Shown here: in pieces, positions 1 to 7,218 of the stretch
Layout: each line of letters begins with the position of its first letter
Position numbering within the stretch: position 1 is the first letter of the stretch
Assembly (NCBI GenBank): GCA_949293185.1
Contig: CASFCQ010000013.1
Coordinates: 1-43,054 of the forward strand
DNA length: 43,054 bases
Direction: 5' to 3'
Origin: an uncultured bacterium
GTDB taxonomy: Bacteria > Cyanobacteriota > Vampirovibrionia > Gastranaerophilales > Gastranaerophilaceae
Translations under genes and position numbers: made by a program
Notes under the pieces: model-generated
Seen by the model: only the letters and a program-made list of their open reading frames with translations
Databases searched by the model: none
Told to the model about the DNA's origin: nothing

Positions 1-12
1 ATGTGACACTCC

Positions 13-93
13 AAAAATTCGTTCACGTCGCTTACCTCTCACAAAACCAGCCACCGGCTGCTTTTGTTCGGCAGAGCCTTATAACGAATTTTT
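13..93. repeat. Nested inverted repeat (long hairpin) at the left edge
   Basis: An 11-base arm AAAAATTCGTT (13-23) is exactly complementary to AACGAATTTTT (83-93). Inside it lies a second stem, AAAACCAGCC (43-52) against GGCTGCTTTT (56-65), around the loop ACC, and a short GGC/GCC pair near 70-78. The nested design and the GGCTCTGCC core (on the minus strand) recall the repeat element near 6502. The minus strand can be read as a short peptide-like frame, but a stop lies just upstream and there is no start, so I treat it as non-coding. The rest of 94-195 holds only a possible TATAAT at 100-105. Confidence 0.6.
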
Positions 94-195
94 CTCGGAT
101 ATAATAAATCACCTGCCTGTATATATTACAAAGACTGTACAAAACAATTATGCCTTCCGTTAATTTAAAAATAAGTCAGCGGGAGAAACTTTAGA

Positions 196-801
196 TTGAT
201 TATTTTGGGCAAAAAGAAATATAAAAATAAAAATTTACAAGATCTGATTATGCTTGCACAGCAGGATGATATAGACGCACTCGAAGAGCTTGTTAAACGC
301 AACCAGGACAGCGTGTATGCATCGTTTTATTATCTCAGCGCTGACTGTCAGGATATTCTGGATTTAACACAGGAAGCGCTTTTAAAAATGGCGAAAAACA
401 TAAAAAACCTTAAAGACCCGGCTAAATTTAAACCCTGGCTTAACCAGATAGTCACAAGATTATTTTATGACCATATAAGAAGCATAAATAGAAAATTAAA
501 AACAGTACCGATAGATAAAAAAAAGGATGACGAGCAGGACAGATTTAATGTTACGGATATTCCCTGCAAAAAGTGTACCCCCGAAGAATCAAGCCTGAAC
601 AGTGAATTGAACTGTATTATAGAAAAATCAATACACAAACTCCCGGATTCCTTCCGGCTGGCTATAGTTTTGAGAGAATTTCAGGGGTTAAGCTACGAAG
701 AAATTGCAGATATAACAAATACGAATGTAGGCACTGTAAAATCCCGCATTGCAAGAGCAAGAAATAAACTGCAGGAAGACTTAAAGGCATATATTGCTTA
801 G
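196..801 (+). CDS. ECF-type RNA polymerase sigma factor
   Basis: A 201-residue sigma-70 family protein of the extracytoplasmic function class, which directs RNA polymerase to a specific promoter set. Residues about 33-100 match region 2 (DILDLTQEALLKMAKNI, then a PWLNQIVTRLFYDHIR-type helix). Residues 140-195 are region 4 with the helix-turn-helix LSYEEIADITNTNVGTVKSR. A linker with a CxxC (IPCKKC, 122-127) separates them. The start is TTG: GGGAG at 181-185 lies ten bases before it, whereas the first ATG (residue 19) would have no such site. It is followed after 20 bases by a membrane zinc-finger protein, the usual position of its anti-sigma factor. The regulon cannot be told from this window. 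Confidence 0.9.
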   Translation: MIILGKKKYKNKNLQDLIMLAQQDDIDALEELVKRNQDSVYASFYYLSADCQDILDLTQEALLKMAKNIKNLKDPAKFKPWLNQIVTRLFYDHIRSINRKLKTVPIDKKKDDEQDRFNVTDIPCKKCTPEESSLNSELNCIIEKSIHKLPDSFRLAIVLREFQGLSYEEIADITNTNVGTVKSRIARARNKLQEDLKAYIA

Positions 802-821
802 AAAACAGAGGATATAAATAT

Positions 822-1517
822 ATGGAACAGGAAAACGAAATTGTTTGCAAACAGGTTTTATCAATGCTTTCTTTGTATATAGACAACAAAGTCTCTTTTA
901 ACGAGAGAATATTTATACAGGAACATTTGAAAAATTGTCCTTCCTGCAGAAAAAAATATGCATATCTCAAATCATTGATAAAAAATCTGAAAGATTCCTA
1001 CAGGCAGGTTGTTGAACTTTCAGCAAGAAATCAAAAGCAAAAAAGTTTCAGCATAAGAGAGCATCAAAAATTTATGAGTCAGGTTTCGCCTTATGTTGAT
1101 AATGAACTTATGAGCGATGAGAGTTTTGAGTTTCGTAAATATCTTATGAAATCCAAAAATGTGCAAAAAGAGTTAAAAAATATATACATAATCCAAAAAC
1201 ATATTAAACACGCATACGCTAAAACCTGTCAAAAAGCACCCTCTGATATCAGCAAAAATGTAATAAACCAAATAAATAAAACTAATATTTTTGACAGTAT
1301 AATTTTAAAACAGATATTTACAATGAAAACAGCCAAAATAGCGATACTTGCAGGGCTTATTTTTATTGGTGCATACGAATACAGACAATATAATATCCCT
1401 TTAAAGCCGGGAATAGAACATAAAATAGAACAAATCCCCGACAAAAACATTCCTGATGAAGAGCTTTTTATCGAGGATTATCAAAGTCAAAATACTGGCA
1501 ATGAAATTAATCGCTGA
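822..1517 (+). CDS. Membrane-anchored zinc-finger anti-sigma factor
   Basis: A 231-residue protein beginning with a ZAS-type zinc-binding anti-sigma domain: C9, H35, C39 and C42 form the expected C...HxxxCxxC set. A second region (about 82-128) aligns with the first (YVDNEL against YIDNKV, then an amphipathic helix) but has lost all ligands, so it looks like a degenerate duplicate. One transmembrane helix lies at about 171-187 (AKIAILAGLIFIGAYEY), leaving a short charged C-terminal tail outside. In known pairs such a protein holds its cognate sigma factor at the membrane, and the gene directly upstream is that sigma factor. The last 11 bases overlap the end of the convergent glycosyltransferase gene. 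Confidence 0.85.
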   Translation: MEQENEIVCKQVLSMLSLYIDNKVSFNERIFIQEHLKNCPSCRKKYAYLKSLIKNLKDSYRQVVELSARNQKQKSFSIREHQKFMSQVSPYVDNELMSDESFEFRKYLMKSKNVQKELKNIYIIQKHIKHAYAKTCQKAPSDISKNVINQINKTNIFDSIILKQIFTMKTAKIAILAGLIFIGAYEYRQYNIPLKPGIEHKIEQIPDKNIPDEELFIEDYQSQNTGNEINR

Positions 1518-2199
1518 AACGGAATTTCAATAACGCCCATATAGCGTGGAATCCGTCTTTCCAGGTGATTTTTTTGCCTTCTGAATAATCCCTTCCGTAA
1601 TAAGAAATCGGCAACTCGTACAATCTCGGTTTTCTTTTCAATACTTTTGCCGTTATTTCCGGCTCAAAATCAAATCTGTTTGATTTAATTTCAATACCTT
1701 CCAAAAAGCTTGTTCTAAAAGCCTTATAGCAGGTTTCCATATCGGTAAGAGTTGCTCCGTAAAGGAGATTTGTTGTAAGAGTTAAAACTTTATTGCCCAG
1801 CCAGTGTGTAAACATAAATGATCTCGATGGTTTAGCACCCGTAAGCCTTGAGCCGTAAACAACATCAGCTTTATCTTCAACAATAAGTTTAATGAGTTCT
1901 TCATAATCAGCAGGATCATATTCCAAATCCGCATCCTGAATAACCATTATATCGCCTGTTATGTGAGCCATACCGGTTCTTATGGCAGCGCCTTTACCCT
2001 GATTATAGTTGTGATAAAAGACTTTGTACCTGCCTTCAAGTTCCGCAAGATGCTCGCGTGTGCCGTCTGTTGACATATCATCGATAAGTATGATTTCTTT
2101 TTCCAGGCCGCAAAACGATGCCTGCTCCACCTTTTCAAGAATTTTATCCAGCGTACTCATCTCGTTATATACAGGTATAATAATGCTTATTTTATTCAT
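1507..2199 (-). CDS. Family 2 glycosyltransferase, polyprenyl-phosphate sugar transferase type
   Basis: A 230-residue GT-A fold protein. It has the opening IIIPVYNE (6-13), the nucleotide-sugar motif LIDDMSTDGT (38-47) and the metal-binding QDADLEYDP (88-96; D89 and D91). Length and motifs match the dolichyl/undecaprenyl-phosphate mannose or glucose synthase group without a membrane anchor (DPM1-like). These transfer a sugar from a nucleotide donor to a lipid phosphate at the inner face of the membrane. The sugar cannot be inferred. The gene stands alone, diverging from the GAF/HD-GYP gene and converging with the anti-sigma gene. A G-rich stretch 10-20 bases before the ATG may serve as ribosome binding site. 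Confidence 0.85.
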   Translation of the reverse strand: MNKISIIIPVYNEMSTLDKILEKVEQASFCGLEKEIILIDDMSTDGTREHLAELEGRYKVFYHNYNQGKGAAIRTGMAHITGDIMVIQDADLEYDPADYEELIKLIVEDKADVVYGSRLTGAKPSRSFMFTHWLGNKVLTLTTNLLYGATLTDMETCYKAFRTSFLEGIEIKSNRFDFEPEITAKVLKRKPRLYELPISYYGRDYSEGKKITWKDGFHAIWALLKFRFSD

Positions 2200-2264
2200 A
2201 ATCCGATAAATCCCCCGATTTCCCGATTTTCCTTGTATTTATTTATTAATTATAAAAAATATTG

Positions 2265-2270
2265 TATAAT
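2265..2270 (+). promoter_or_regulatory. Putative -10 box for the HD-GYP gene
   Basis: TATAAT at 2265-2270 lies about 29 bases before the ATG at 2299; the weak ribosome binding site AAGGGTT follows. No good -35 is visible. The minus strand of the same divergent gap also carries a TATAAT that could serve the glycosyltransferase. Confidence 0.4.
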
Positions 2271-2298
2271 TAAATAGAGATTATGTTAAGGGTTAAAT

Positions 2299-4053
2299 AT
2301 GGAAGAGTTTATAAAATCAGTTTGTGTTGAAGATTTAAATAATGCCCAAAATACAATGTTTACGGTGTTTAGGACGCTTGATACCGCATCTGTATCCACG
2401 CTTGTGCCTAAAGCAGAAATGATTCATAATACATTTTTGCTTAATAAATCTTATGAATTTATAGCGCAAAATTTGTCACTGCTTGCTGTTTTAAAATACA
2501 AAACCGACAAAAATAACTATAAAATAGCTATTAACATGCTGGAGGATGCAAGATTTTTGGCAGAAAATTCCCATAACAAAAACGCTATCAAAACGAATCT
2601 GTTTTGCTGGGGATATATTTATAATGCCGAAAAAAATTACTCAATGGCTTTAAATACCTTAAAACAGGCTAGAAATATAAACTCCTCAAATGAAATTATA
2701 AACGCTAAAGTCAGCAATTTAATTGTGCAGATTGAAAAATTGAATATTGCAAATCAGGATACTCAGGAACACGGCGGTGTTGAAAAACCGATAGTTGCTC
2801 TTTTGAATGTAGCCCGTACCCTTGCTGCGGAAACTAGCCTTGAGCATCTTTTAAAGACAGTTGCCGAAGAAATAAAAAAAGTTCTTGATGCAGACAGGTG
2901 CACGGTATTTTTATTGGACAGACAAAAAAATGAACTGGTCTCAAAAGTTGCACTCGGTATGGGCACGCAGGAATTAAGATTCCCTGCTGATAAGGGGCTT
3001 GCGGGTTATGCTGCACAAATGGGCGAAATTATTAACATAAAAGATGCATACAAAGATGAGCGCTTTAATCCTGATATTGATAAGGAAACCGGATATAAAA
3101 CAAAAACCATATTGTGTATGCCGATATGGAATATGAAACATGAAATTTTAGGCGTTTTTCAGGTTTTGAACAAAAATAATGACGCTGTGTTTACAAAAGA
3201 AGATGAGGATATTCTCATTGCCATAGGCTCAAGTGCCGGTATTGCAATAGAAAACGCAAAGCTTTTTGAATCACAGCAAATGATGATAGACCAGCAAAAA
3301 GAACTGTTTAAAAACTTTGTTGACACCCTTGCCGCTTCTATTGATGCACGCGACAAAATTACAGCAGGTCATTCTAACAGAGTAAAAATGTATTCAGAGC
3401 TTATTTGCGAGGTAATGAATCTTGATGAAAAAACTACCGCAAATATTATCCATGCGGCAATACTGCATGATATAGGCAAAATCGGTATAAGAGATGCCGT
3501 ACTTCAAAAAGACGGAAAGCTTACGGATGATGAATACAAACATATTCAGGAGCACGTAAAAATTACATATGATATACTAAACCGTGTTTATATATCGGAA
3601 GAATTTAAAGAAGTTGCGGAAATCGCTTCAAGCCACCACGAAAAATATGACGGAACAGGTTATTTCAGAAAACTTAAAGGCGAAGAAATTCCGCTGGGAG
3701 GAAGAGTTTTAGCCGTAAGTGATGTTTTTGATGCAATCACATCAAAAAGACACTACCGTGATAAAATGCCGATAAAAAATGCGCTTGATATAATAAAATC
3801 AGGTGCTTGGAAACATTTTGACGGTGATATTGTTGATGCATTTTTTAAAATTAAACTTGACAGGCTTGTTGATGTGTTTTTAAGCGAGGTGGACTCTGTT
3901 CTTTATAATCAAAAAGATAGAGAAACACTGGACAAATACGATGTCAGCTATCTTTTTAATCTTTTAACAAACGAATCGGAAAATTATTCTGACTCAGACA
4001 GGGCATTGATTGAACTGTTCAATACGTATTATAATTGTAAAGCGGGCAAATAA
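2299..4053 (+). CDS. GAF and HD-GYP domain protein (putative cyclic-di-GMP phosphodiesterase)
   Basis: A 584-residue cytoplasmic signalling protein. Residues 1-150 are helical and TPR-like. Residues about 180-325 form a GAF ligand-sensing domain. Residues about 335-530 form an HD-GYP domain, with GHSNRV (H358), ILHDIGKIG (H390, D391), SSHHEKYDGTGY (446-455) and HFDGDIVDAF. Known HD-GYP proteins hydrolyse cyclic-di-GMP. The signature here reads DGTGYF where the family normally has GYP, so the final proline is replaced by phenylalanine; all metal-ligand positions I can identify are kept, so activity is plausible but not assured. A secreted TPR protein and a response regulator follow in the same direction. 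Confidence 0.88.
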   Translation: MEEFIKSVCVEDLNNAQNTMFTVFRTLDTASVSTLVPKAEMIHNTFLLNKSYEFIAQNLSLLAVLKYKTDKNNYKIAINMLEDARFLAENSHNKNAIKTNLFCWGYIYNAEKNYSMALNTLKQARNINSSNEIINAKVSNLIVQIEKLNIANQDTQEHGGVEKPIVALLNVARTLAAETSLEHLLKTVAEEIKKVLDADRCTVFLLDRQKNELVSKVALGMGTQELRFPADKGLAGYAAQMGEIINIKDAYKDERFNPDIDKETGYKTKTILCMPIWNMKHEILGVFQVLNKNNDAVFTKEDEDILIAIGSSAGIAIENAKLFESQQMMIDQQKELFKNFVDTLAASIDARDKITAGHSNRVKMYSELICEVMNLDEKTTANIIHAAILHDIGKIGIRDAVLQKDGKLTDDEYKHIQEHVKITYDILNRVYISEEFKEVAEIASSHHEKYDGTGYFRKLKGEEIPLGGRVLAVSDVFDAITSKRHYRDKMPIKNALDIIKSGAWKHFDGDIVDAFFKIKLDRLVDVFLSEVDSVLYNQKDRETLDKYDVSYLFNLLTNESENYSDSDRALIELFNTYYNCKAGK

Positions 4054-4089
4054 AAAAATAACCGCCAAAATTATTGCCGGGGAAGGTTT

Positions 4090-5682
4090 ATGATAAAAAA
4101 AATTGTAACAGCAGCAATAATCGTAGCAAGCACAACAACCCTGTGCTGCGCAAAGCCTGCTGCCAGAAGTATAATCAAAACACCTATTTCAACCTTTAAC
4201 AAAGAAAATCTTAAGATGATTAAAAATAATCAACTGACAAATGATTTTCTGAAACTTTTAACATATTCTCAAAGCGACAATCCGGATGCCGTTGACAAGG
4301 ATACAATTGATTATGCTAAAAAATATTCCGAAGCTAACGAAAAATTTGCACAGGGCAATATTACTTCCGCATATAAAGATTACAAACTTATTTTGCAAAA
4401 CAAAGCAAACGATGATTTTGTAAACCTTGGATTTGCATACAAATTTGCAAATATCGGATTGTTTACACTTGCTCAGGAAGCAATAAACAATATTCAAGAC
4501 AGAGAAACATACAACCACCAGATACAACTTATTAAATCAAAACTGTTCCCTATGGTTGTTCTGTCTTATGATGACGAGATTAAACTGGCACAAAATTATA
4601 CGGAAATTTATTATAACAATCTGGCTTTTGAGGTTGCAAGGGATTTGAACAAACTTCCGGACAACCTTAAGCGTTCGGATTATGCTCATTATATACTTTC
4701 GCAAGCCTATTACAATACAAAAGAATACAACAAGGCAATTAACGAAATTAACCGTGCGATATCAATCAATCCTGATAATATAAATTATCAAAAATATAAA
4801 GCTCAAATTTTTTGCGAAACCAACAAACTGTCAGATTCTATAAAAATTATGGAAGACCTGTTATCGCAGGATATAAATATTCTGGATTATAAAAAAGATT
4901 TAGAGGGATTGTATTATTACACACTTGCTAAGGCAACAAAAGACAGAGAGTTGTCAAAATTTTATCTTGCCAGATACTTTTTAAAAACTGGTGATTATAA
5001 CAGAGCAATTAAAGAACTGAACCAGAATATATCAGCTGATTCAAAAGCATATCGTTCTATGACTCTGCTGGCGGAAATCTATTTTAAACAGAACAATCTG
5101 GCTGATTCAATGGATATGTATGAAAAAGCATATAAAGTAAAAAAGAATTATGCTCCGACTCTCATGGGTATAGCTGATATGTATCTTTTTAAAAAAGATT
5201 ACAAAAACGCGCTTGATTACTTTATAAAAGCTTATAAAAAAGACAAAAAGAACGATGAGGCAATGATTAAAGCGGCATTGTGCTACAAAATGCTTGGCAT
5301 GACAGACAAATCAGTTGAGTTTACAAATAAAGTTTTTTCCAAAGATAATGTTGATGCAAAAATATATTATCTTGCCTCAAAAGTTGATGATATCAAAAAT
5401 ACCCAGTATCTAAAAAAAGCAGTTGCGCTCGACCCTTTGTTAACAGATGCCTGGCTTGCTCTTGCAGATATTGCGATACAAAATAACAGACTGGAACTGG
5501 CAAGAGCATATCTCAAACCTGTAAACTATGTTGACACAAAAAACAGCAGATATTATTACTATCAGGGGTTAATTAACAAAAAACTCGGTCATATCGATGC
5601 TGCAAAAAACAACTTCAAAAAAGCGCTGGAGCTAAATCCGCTTGATGAAGATGCAAATCAGGAAATGCGTTCACAATTATAA
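4090..5682 (+). CDS. Secreted tetratricopeptide-repeat protein
   Basis: A 530-residue protein with an N-terminal Sec signal (MIKKIVTAAIIVASTTTLCCA) and a body made almost wholly of TPR helical pairs. Examples are HYILSQAYYNTKEYNKAINE, FYLARYFLKTGDYNRAIKEL, LLAEIYFKQNNLADSMDMYE and a last YYYYQGLINKKLGHIDAAKN. TPR domains act as protein-binding scaffolds, so it may assemble an envelope complex; the partner is unknown. The gene begins 36 bases after the HD-GYP gene, and GGGGAAGG lies just before the ATG. The response-regulator gene follows after eight bases, so the three probably form one operon. Confidence 0.8.
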   Translation: MIKKIVTAAIIVASTTTLCCAKPAARSIIKTPISTFNKENLKMIKNNQLTNDFLKLLTYSQSDNPDAVDKDTIDYAKKYSEANEKFAQGNITSAYKDYKLILQNKANDDFVNLGFAYKFANIGLFTLAQEAINNIQDRETYNHQIQLIKSKLFPMVVLSYDDEIKLAQNYTEIYYNNLAFEVARDLNKLPDNLKRSDYAHYILSQAYYNTKEYNKAINEINRAISINPDNINYQKYKAQIFCETNKLSDSIKIMEDLLSQDINILDYKKDLEGLYYYTLAKATKDRELSKFYLARYFLKTGDYNRAIKELNQNISADSKAYRSMTLLAEIYFKQNNLADSMDMYEKAYKVKKNYAPTLMGIADMYLFKKDYKNALDYFIKAYKKDKKNDEAMIKAALCYKMLGMTDKSVEFTNKVFSKDNVDAKIYYLASKVDDIKNTQYLKKAVALDPLLTDAWLALADIAIQNNRLELARAYLKPVNYVDTKNSRYYYYQGLINKKLGHIDAAKNNFKKALELNPLDEDANQEMRSQL

Positions 5683-5690
5683 GGATAAGT

Positions 5691-6365
5691 ATGAAAAAAT
5701 ACAGTATTTTGATAGTAGAAGACCATTCTTTAACGAGATTCGGTCTCAGGACTGCGTTCGAGTCGGAAAAATGCTTTGACAAAATATTTGAAGCGTCTAA
5801 TGCTAAATCAGGTATAGCTCTTGCTCAAAAGGAGGCTGTTGATGCGGTAATTATGGACCTTGGGCTGCCGGATATGAATGGTATTGAAGCAACTAAAATT
5901 ATAAAAGAAAAACGACCCTCAACAAAAGTCGTGGTGCTTTCATCCCATGAACAAGAAGAAGATGTGCTAAAATCTTTGCATAACGGGGCTAATGCCTATT
6001 GTACAAAAGATATTGAGCCGGATAAACTGATTGATATCACTAAATCCGTGCTGGAAGGGGCAGCCTGGTTTGACCCTAAAGTCGCCGGATATGTTCTAAA
6101 AGCTGTAGGACAATCTGAGAACACAAGTAATGAAATAAAGGCAGAATCAGCGGAATCTGTCAAAACAAATGATATAAATCTTACAACAAGAGAAAAACAG
6201 GTGCTTGCATTGATTGTTGAAGGTTTAACCAACAATGAAATAGCTCAAAGGCTTGATGTGAGTATAAATACAACCAAGGCGCATGTCTGCAATATTTTAC
6301 AAAAGCTTGCGGTTAACGACAGAACCCAGGCAGCAATAAAAGCATTGAAAGATAATTTGATATGA
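5691..6365 (+). CDS. NarL/FixJ-family response regulator
   Basis: A 224-residue two-domain regulator. The receiver domain (1-125) has the acidic pair E10/D11, the phosphoacceptor D56 in VIMDLGLPDMNG and the switch residues VVLSS and K around 107. The LuxR-type helix-turn-helix (about 162-222) reads LTTREKQVLALIVEGLTNNE and then NTTKAHVCNILQKL. A linker rich in Ser and Glu joins them. No histidine kinase is encoded in this window, so the partner is elsewhere. It lies at the end of the operon with the GAF/HD-GYP and TPR genes and may link cyclic-di-GMP turnover to transcription; that link is inference. Confidence 0.9.
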   Translation: MKKYSILIVEDHSLTRFGLRTAFESEKCFDKIFEASNAKSGIALAQKEAVDAVIMDLGLPDMNGIEATKIIKEKRPSTKVVVLSSHEQEEDVLKSLHNGANAYCTKDIEPDKLIDITKSVLEGAAWFDPKVAGYVLKAVGQSENTSNEIKAESAESVKTNDINLTTREKQVLALIVEGLTNNEIAQRLDVSINTTKAHVCNILQKLAVNDRTQAAIKALKDNLI

Positions 6366-6411
6366 TTTTTTATATAGAGATTCTGCTGTATAAAAATTAA
6401 TATGAGCTTTG

Positions 6412-6465
6412 CATATACAAGAGTGACGAAAAAATCAATAAAATTGTGTGTCATCCTTGTATATG
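6412..6465. repeat. Inverted repeat after the response regulator gene
   Basis: CATATACAAG (6412-6421) and CTTGTATATG (6456-6465) are exact complements. GTGAC/GTCA can extend the pairing inside after a bulge. There is no T-run after it, so it is not a typical terminator. It may still mark the 3' end of the operon or belong to the repeat-rich zone that follows. Confidence 0.55.
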
Positions 6466-6501
6466 TTCAGTAATTTTGTGCCAAAGCAATAATCCAAGAC
6501 A

Positions 6502-6724
6502 GCGGCTCTGCCGCAGGAATACGATTAAACACTGTTAGTTTTTAGAGTGAATTTTGACAGACCGTAACGTAGTGGAGTGGATGCAAAATTTATTCTAAAA
6601 ATTTACAGTGTTTTTTGATTAGCGTTCTTTTCTCTTTCTTTGGTTCGTTTCTTTCTCTTTTTCTTTTCTCTTTCTTTGGTTCGTTTCTTTCTCTTTTGAT
6701 CGCAAAAAAGAGAAAGAAATGAAC
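6502..6724 (+). repeat. Hairpin repeat element, copy 1
   Basis: Order of parts: short palindrome GCGGC-TCT-GCCGC (6502-6514); shared block GGAATACGATT (6516-6526); long central hairpin; shared block TTTTGATTAGCG (about 6613-6624); pyrimidine-rich end with TTTGGTTCGTTTC; closing inverted repeat. The central hairpin has three nested stems: AAACACTGT (6527-6535) with 6605-6613, TTTTTAGA (6539-6546) with 6594-6601, and AATTTTG (6550-6556) with 6584-6590. The closing stem GTTCGTTTCTTTCTCTTTT (6679-6697) pairs with 6706-6724 around a GATCGC-containing loop. Copies at 6800-7014 and 42846-43054 share the outer blocks but have unrelated central stems. Confidence 0.75.
6625..6696 (+). repeat. Perfect 36-base tandem duplication
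   Basis: 6625-6660 and 6661-6696 are identical 36-base units, each beginning TTCTTTTCTCTTTC and containing TTTGGTTCGTTTC. The pyrimidine-rich end of repeat copy 1 has therefore been duplicated. The other two copies carry a single unit. Confidence 0.85.
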
Positions 6725-6799
6725 AAATAAAAAAACTAAACCTATAATTTATGTTTTCTAAACAATTGCTTTCTATAAACGTGTATTTTCTTTTTTTAT

Positions 6800-7014
6800 G
6801 TTCATTTTCTTTCTTTGTATTGCGCAGGCAAAGAAAGAAAACGAACCAAAAGAAAGAAACCGGCGCTTATCAAAAGAAACAGTAAAGTGTTTTATCAAAG
6901 ATTTTGCCACGACAAGCTGTGGTGTGGTCAAAATCTTCTCAAAACACAACTGTTTCTAATAAACTTCCATCAGGGCTTCGCCCTGAACCCCATACGGCTT
7001 ACACAGTAAGCCGT
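6800..7014 (-). repeat. Hairpin repeat element, copy 2 (opposite orientation)
   Basis: Read on the minus strand: palindrome ACGGCTTAC-TGT-GTAAGCCGT (7014-6994), palindrome CAGGGC-GAA-GCCCTG (6985-6971), the central hairpin, the block TTTTGATAAGCGCCGG, then the pyrimidine tract with GGTTCG and a closing 18-base inverted repeat (6800-6817 with 6829-6846, one mismatch). The central hairpin pairs 6875-6882 (AGAAACAG) with 6950-6957, 6887-6893 (GTGTTTT) with 6941-6947, 6898-6906 (AAGATTTTG) with 6929-6937, and CCAC with GTGG. It faces copy 1 head to head with about 75 bases between them. A 64-codon frame inside (6815-7009) is low-complexity repeat reading and is not accepted as a gene. Confidence 0.78.
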
Positions 7015-7070
7015 GTATATTATGGGTTAAAATGTAACAATCTTTGTCATTGAATTACGTAACATATACA

Positions 7071-7126
7071 ATTCCGAACTTGTTTCGGAATCTTACCACC
7101 GGCAAGACCCTGAAACAAGTTCAGGG
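7071..7126. repeat. Pair of inverted palindromes with core GAACTTGTTTC
   Basis: 7071-7091 is an 8-base stem ATTCCGAA/TTCGGAAT around CTTGT. 7108-7126 is a 7-base stem CCCTGAA/TTCAGGG around ACAAG. The second core (GAAACAAGTTC) is the reverse complement of the first (GAACTTGTTTC), so these are two oppositely oriented copies of one REP-like unit, with stem ends changed in a compensating way. GTGACA follows the second. They sit between the hairpin elements and the mla operon. Confidence 0.65.
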
Positions 7127-7202
7127 TGACAATTTTAGCTATTATTAGTGGAATTTGCTATATAAGTCCAAATTAATAAGTATTACAAAATATTGTAAAT
7201 TT

Positions 7203-7211
7203 TGATACAAT
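7203..7211 (+). promoter_or_regulatory. Extended -10 promoter for mlaE, start codon at the expected transcription start
   Basis: TGA-TACAAT at 7203-7211 is an extended -10 box. Seven bases then separate it from the ATG at 7219, and no Shine-Dalgarno sequence is present. The transcript is therefore predicted to begin at or next to the start codon (leaderless). Confidence 0.5.
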
Positions 7212-7218
7212 ATATTCC

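Noticed and set aside
3-75. Minus-strand peptide-like frame AEQKQPVAGFVRGKRRERIF
   Set aside because: A stop lies just upstream with no start codon, and the sequence is explained by the nested hairpin.
6625-6696. CRISPR array
   Set aside because: Only two directly abutting identical units with no spacers, and no cas genes.
6815-7009. 64-codon plus-strand ORF reading KERKRTKRKKPALIKRN
   Set aside because: It lies wholly in repeat copy 2, reads purine-rich low-complexity repeat, and has no ribosome binding site.
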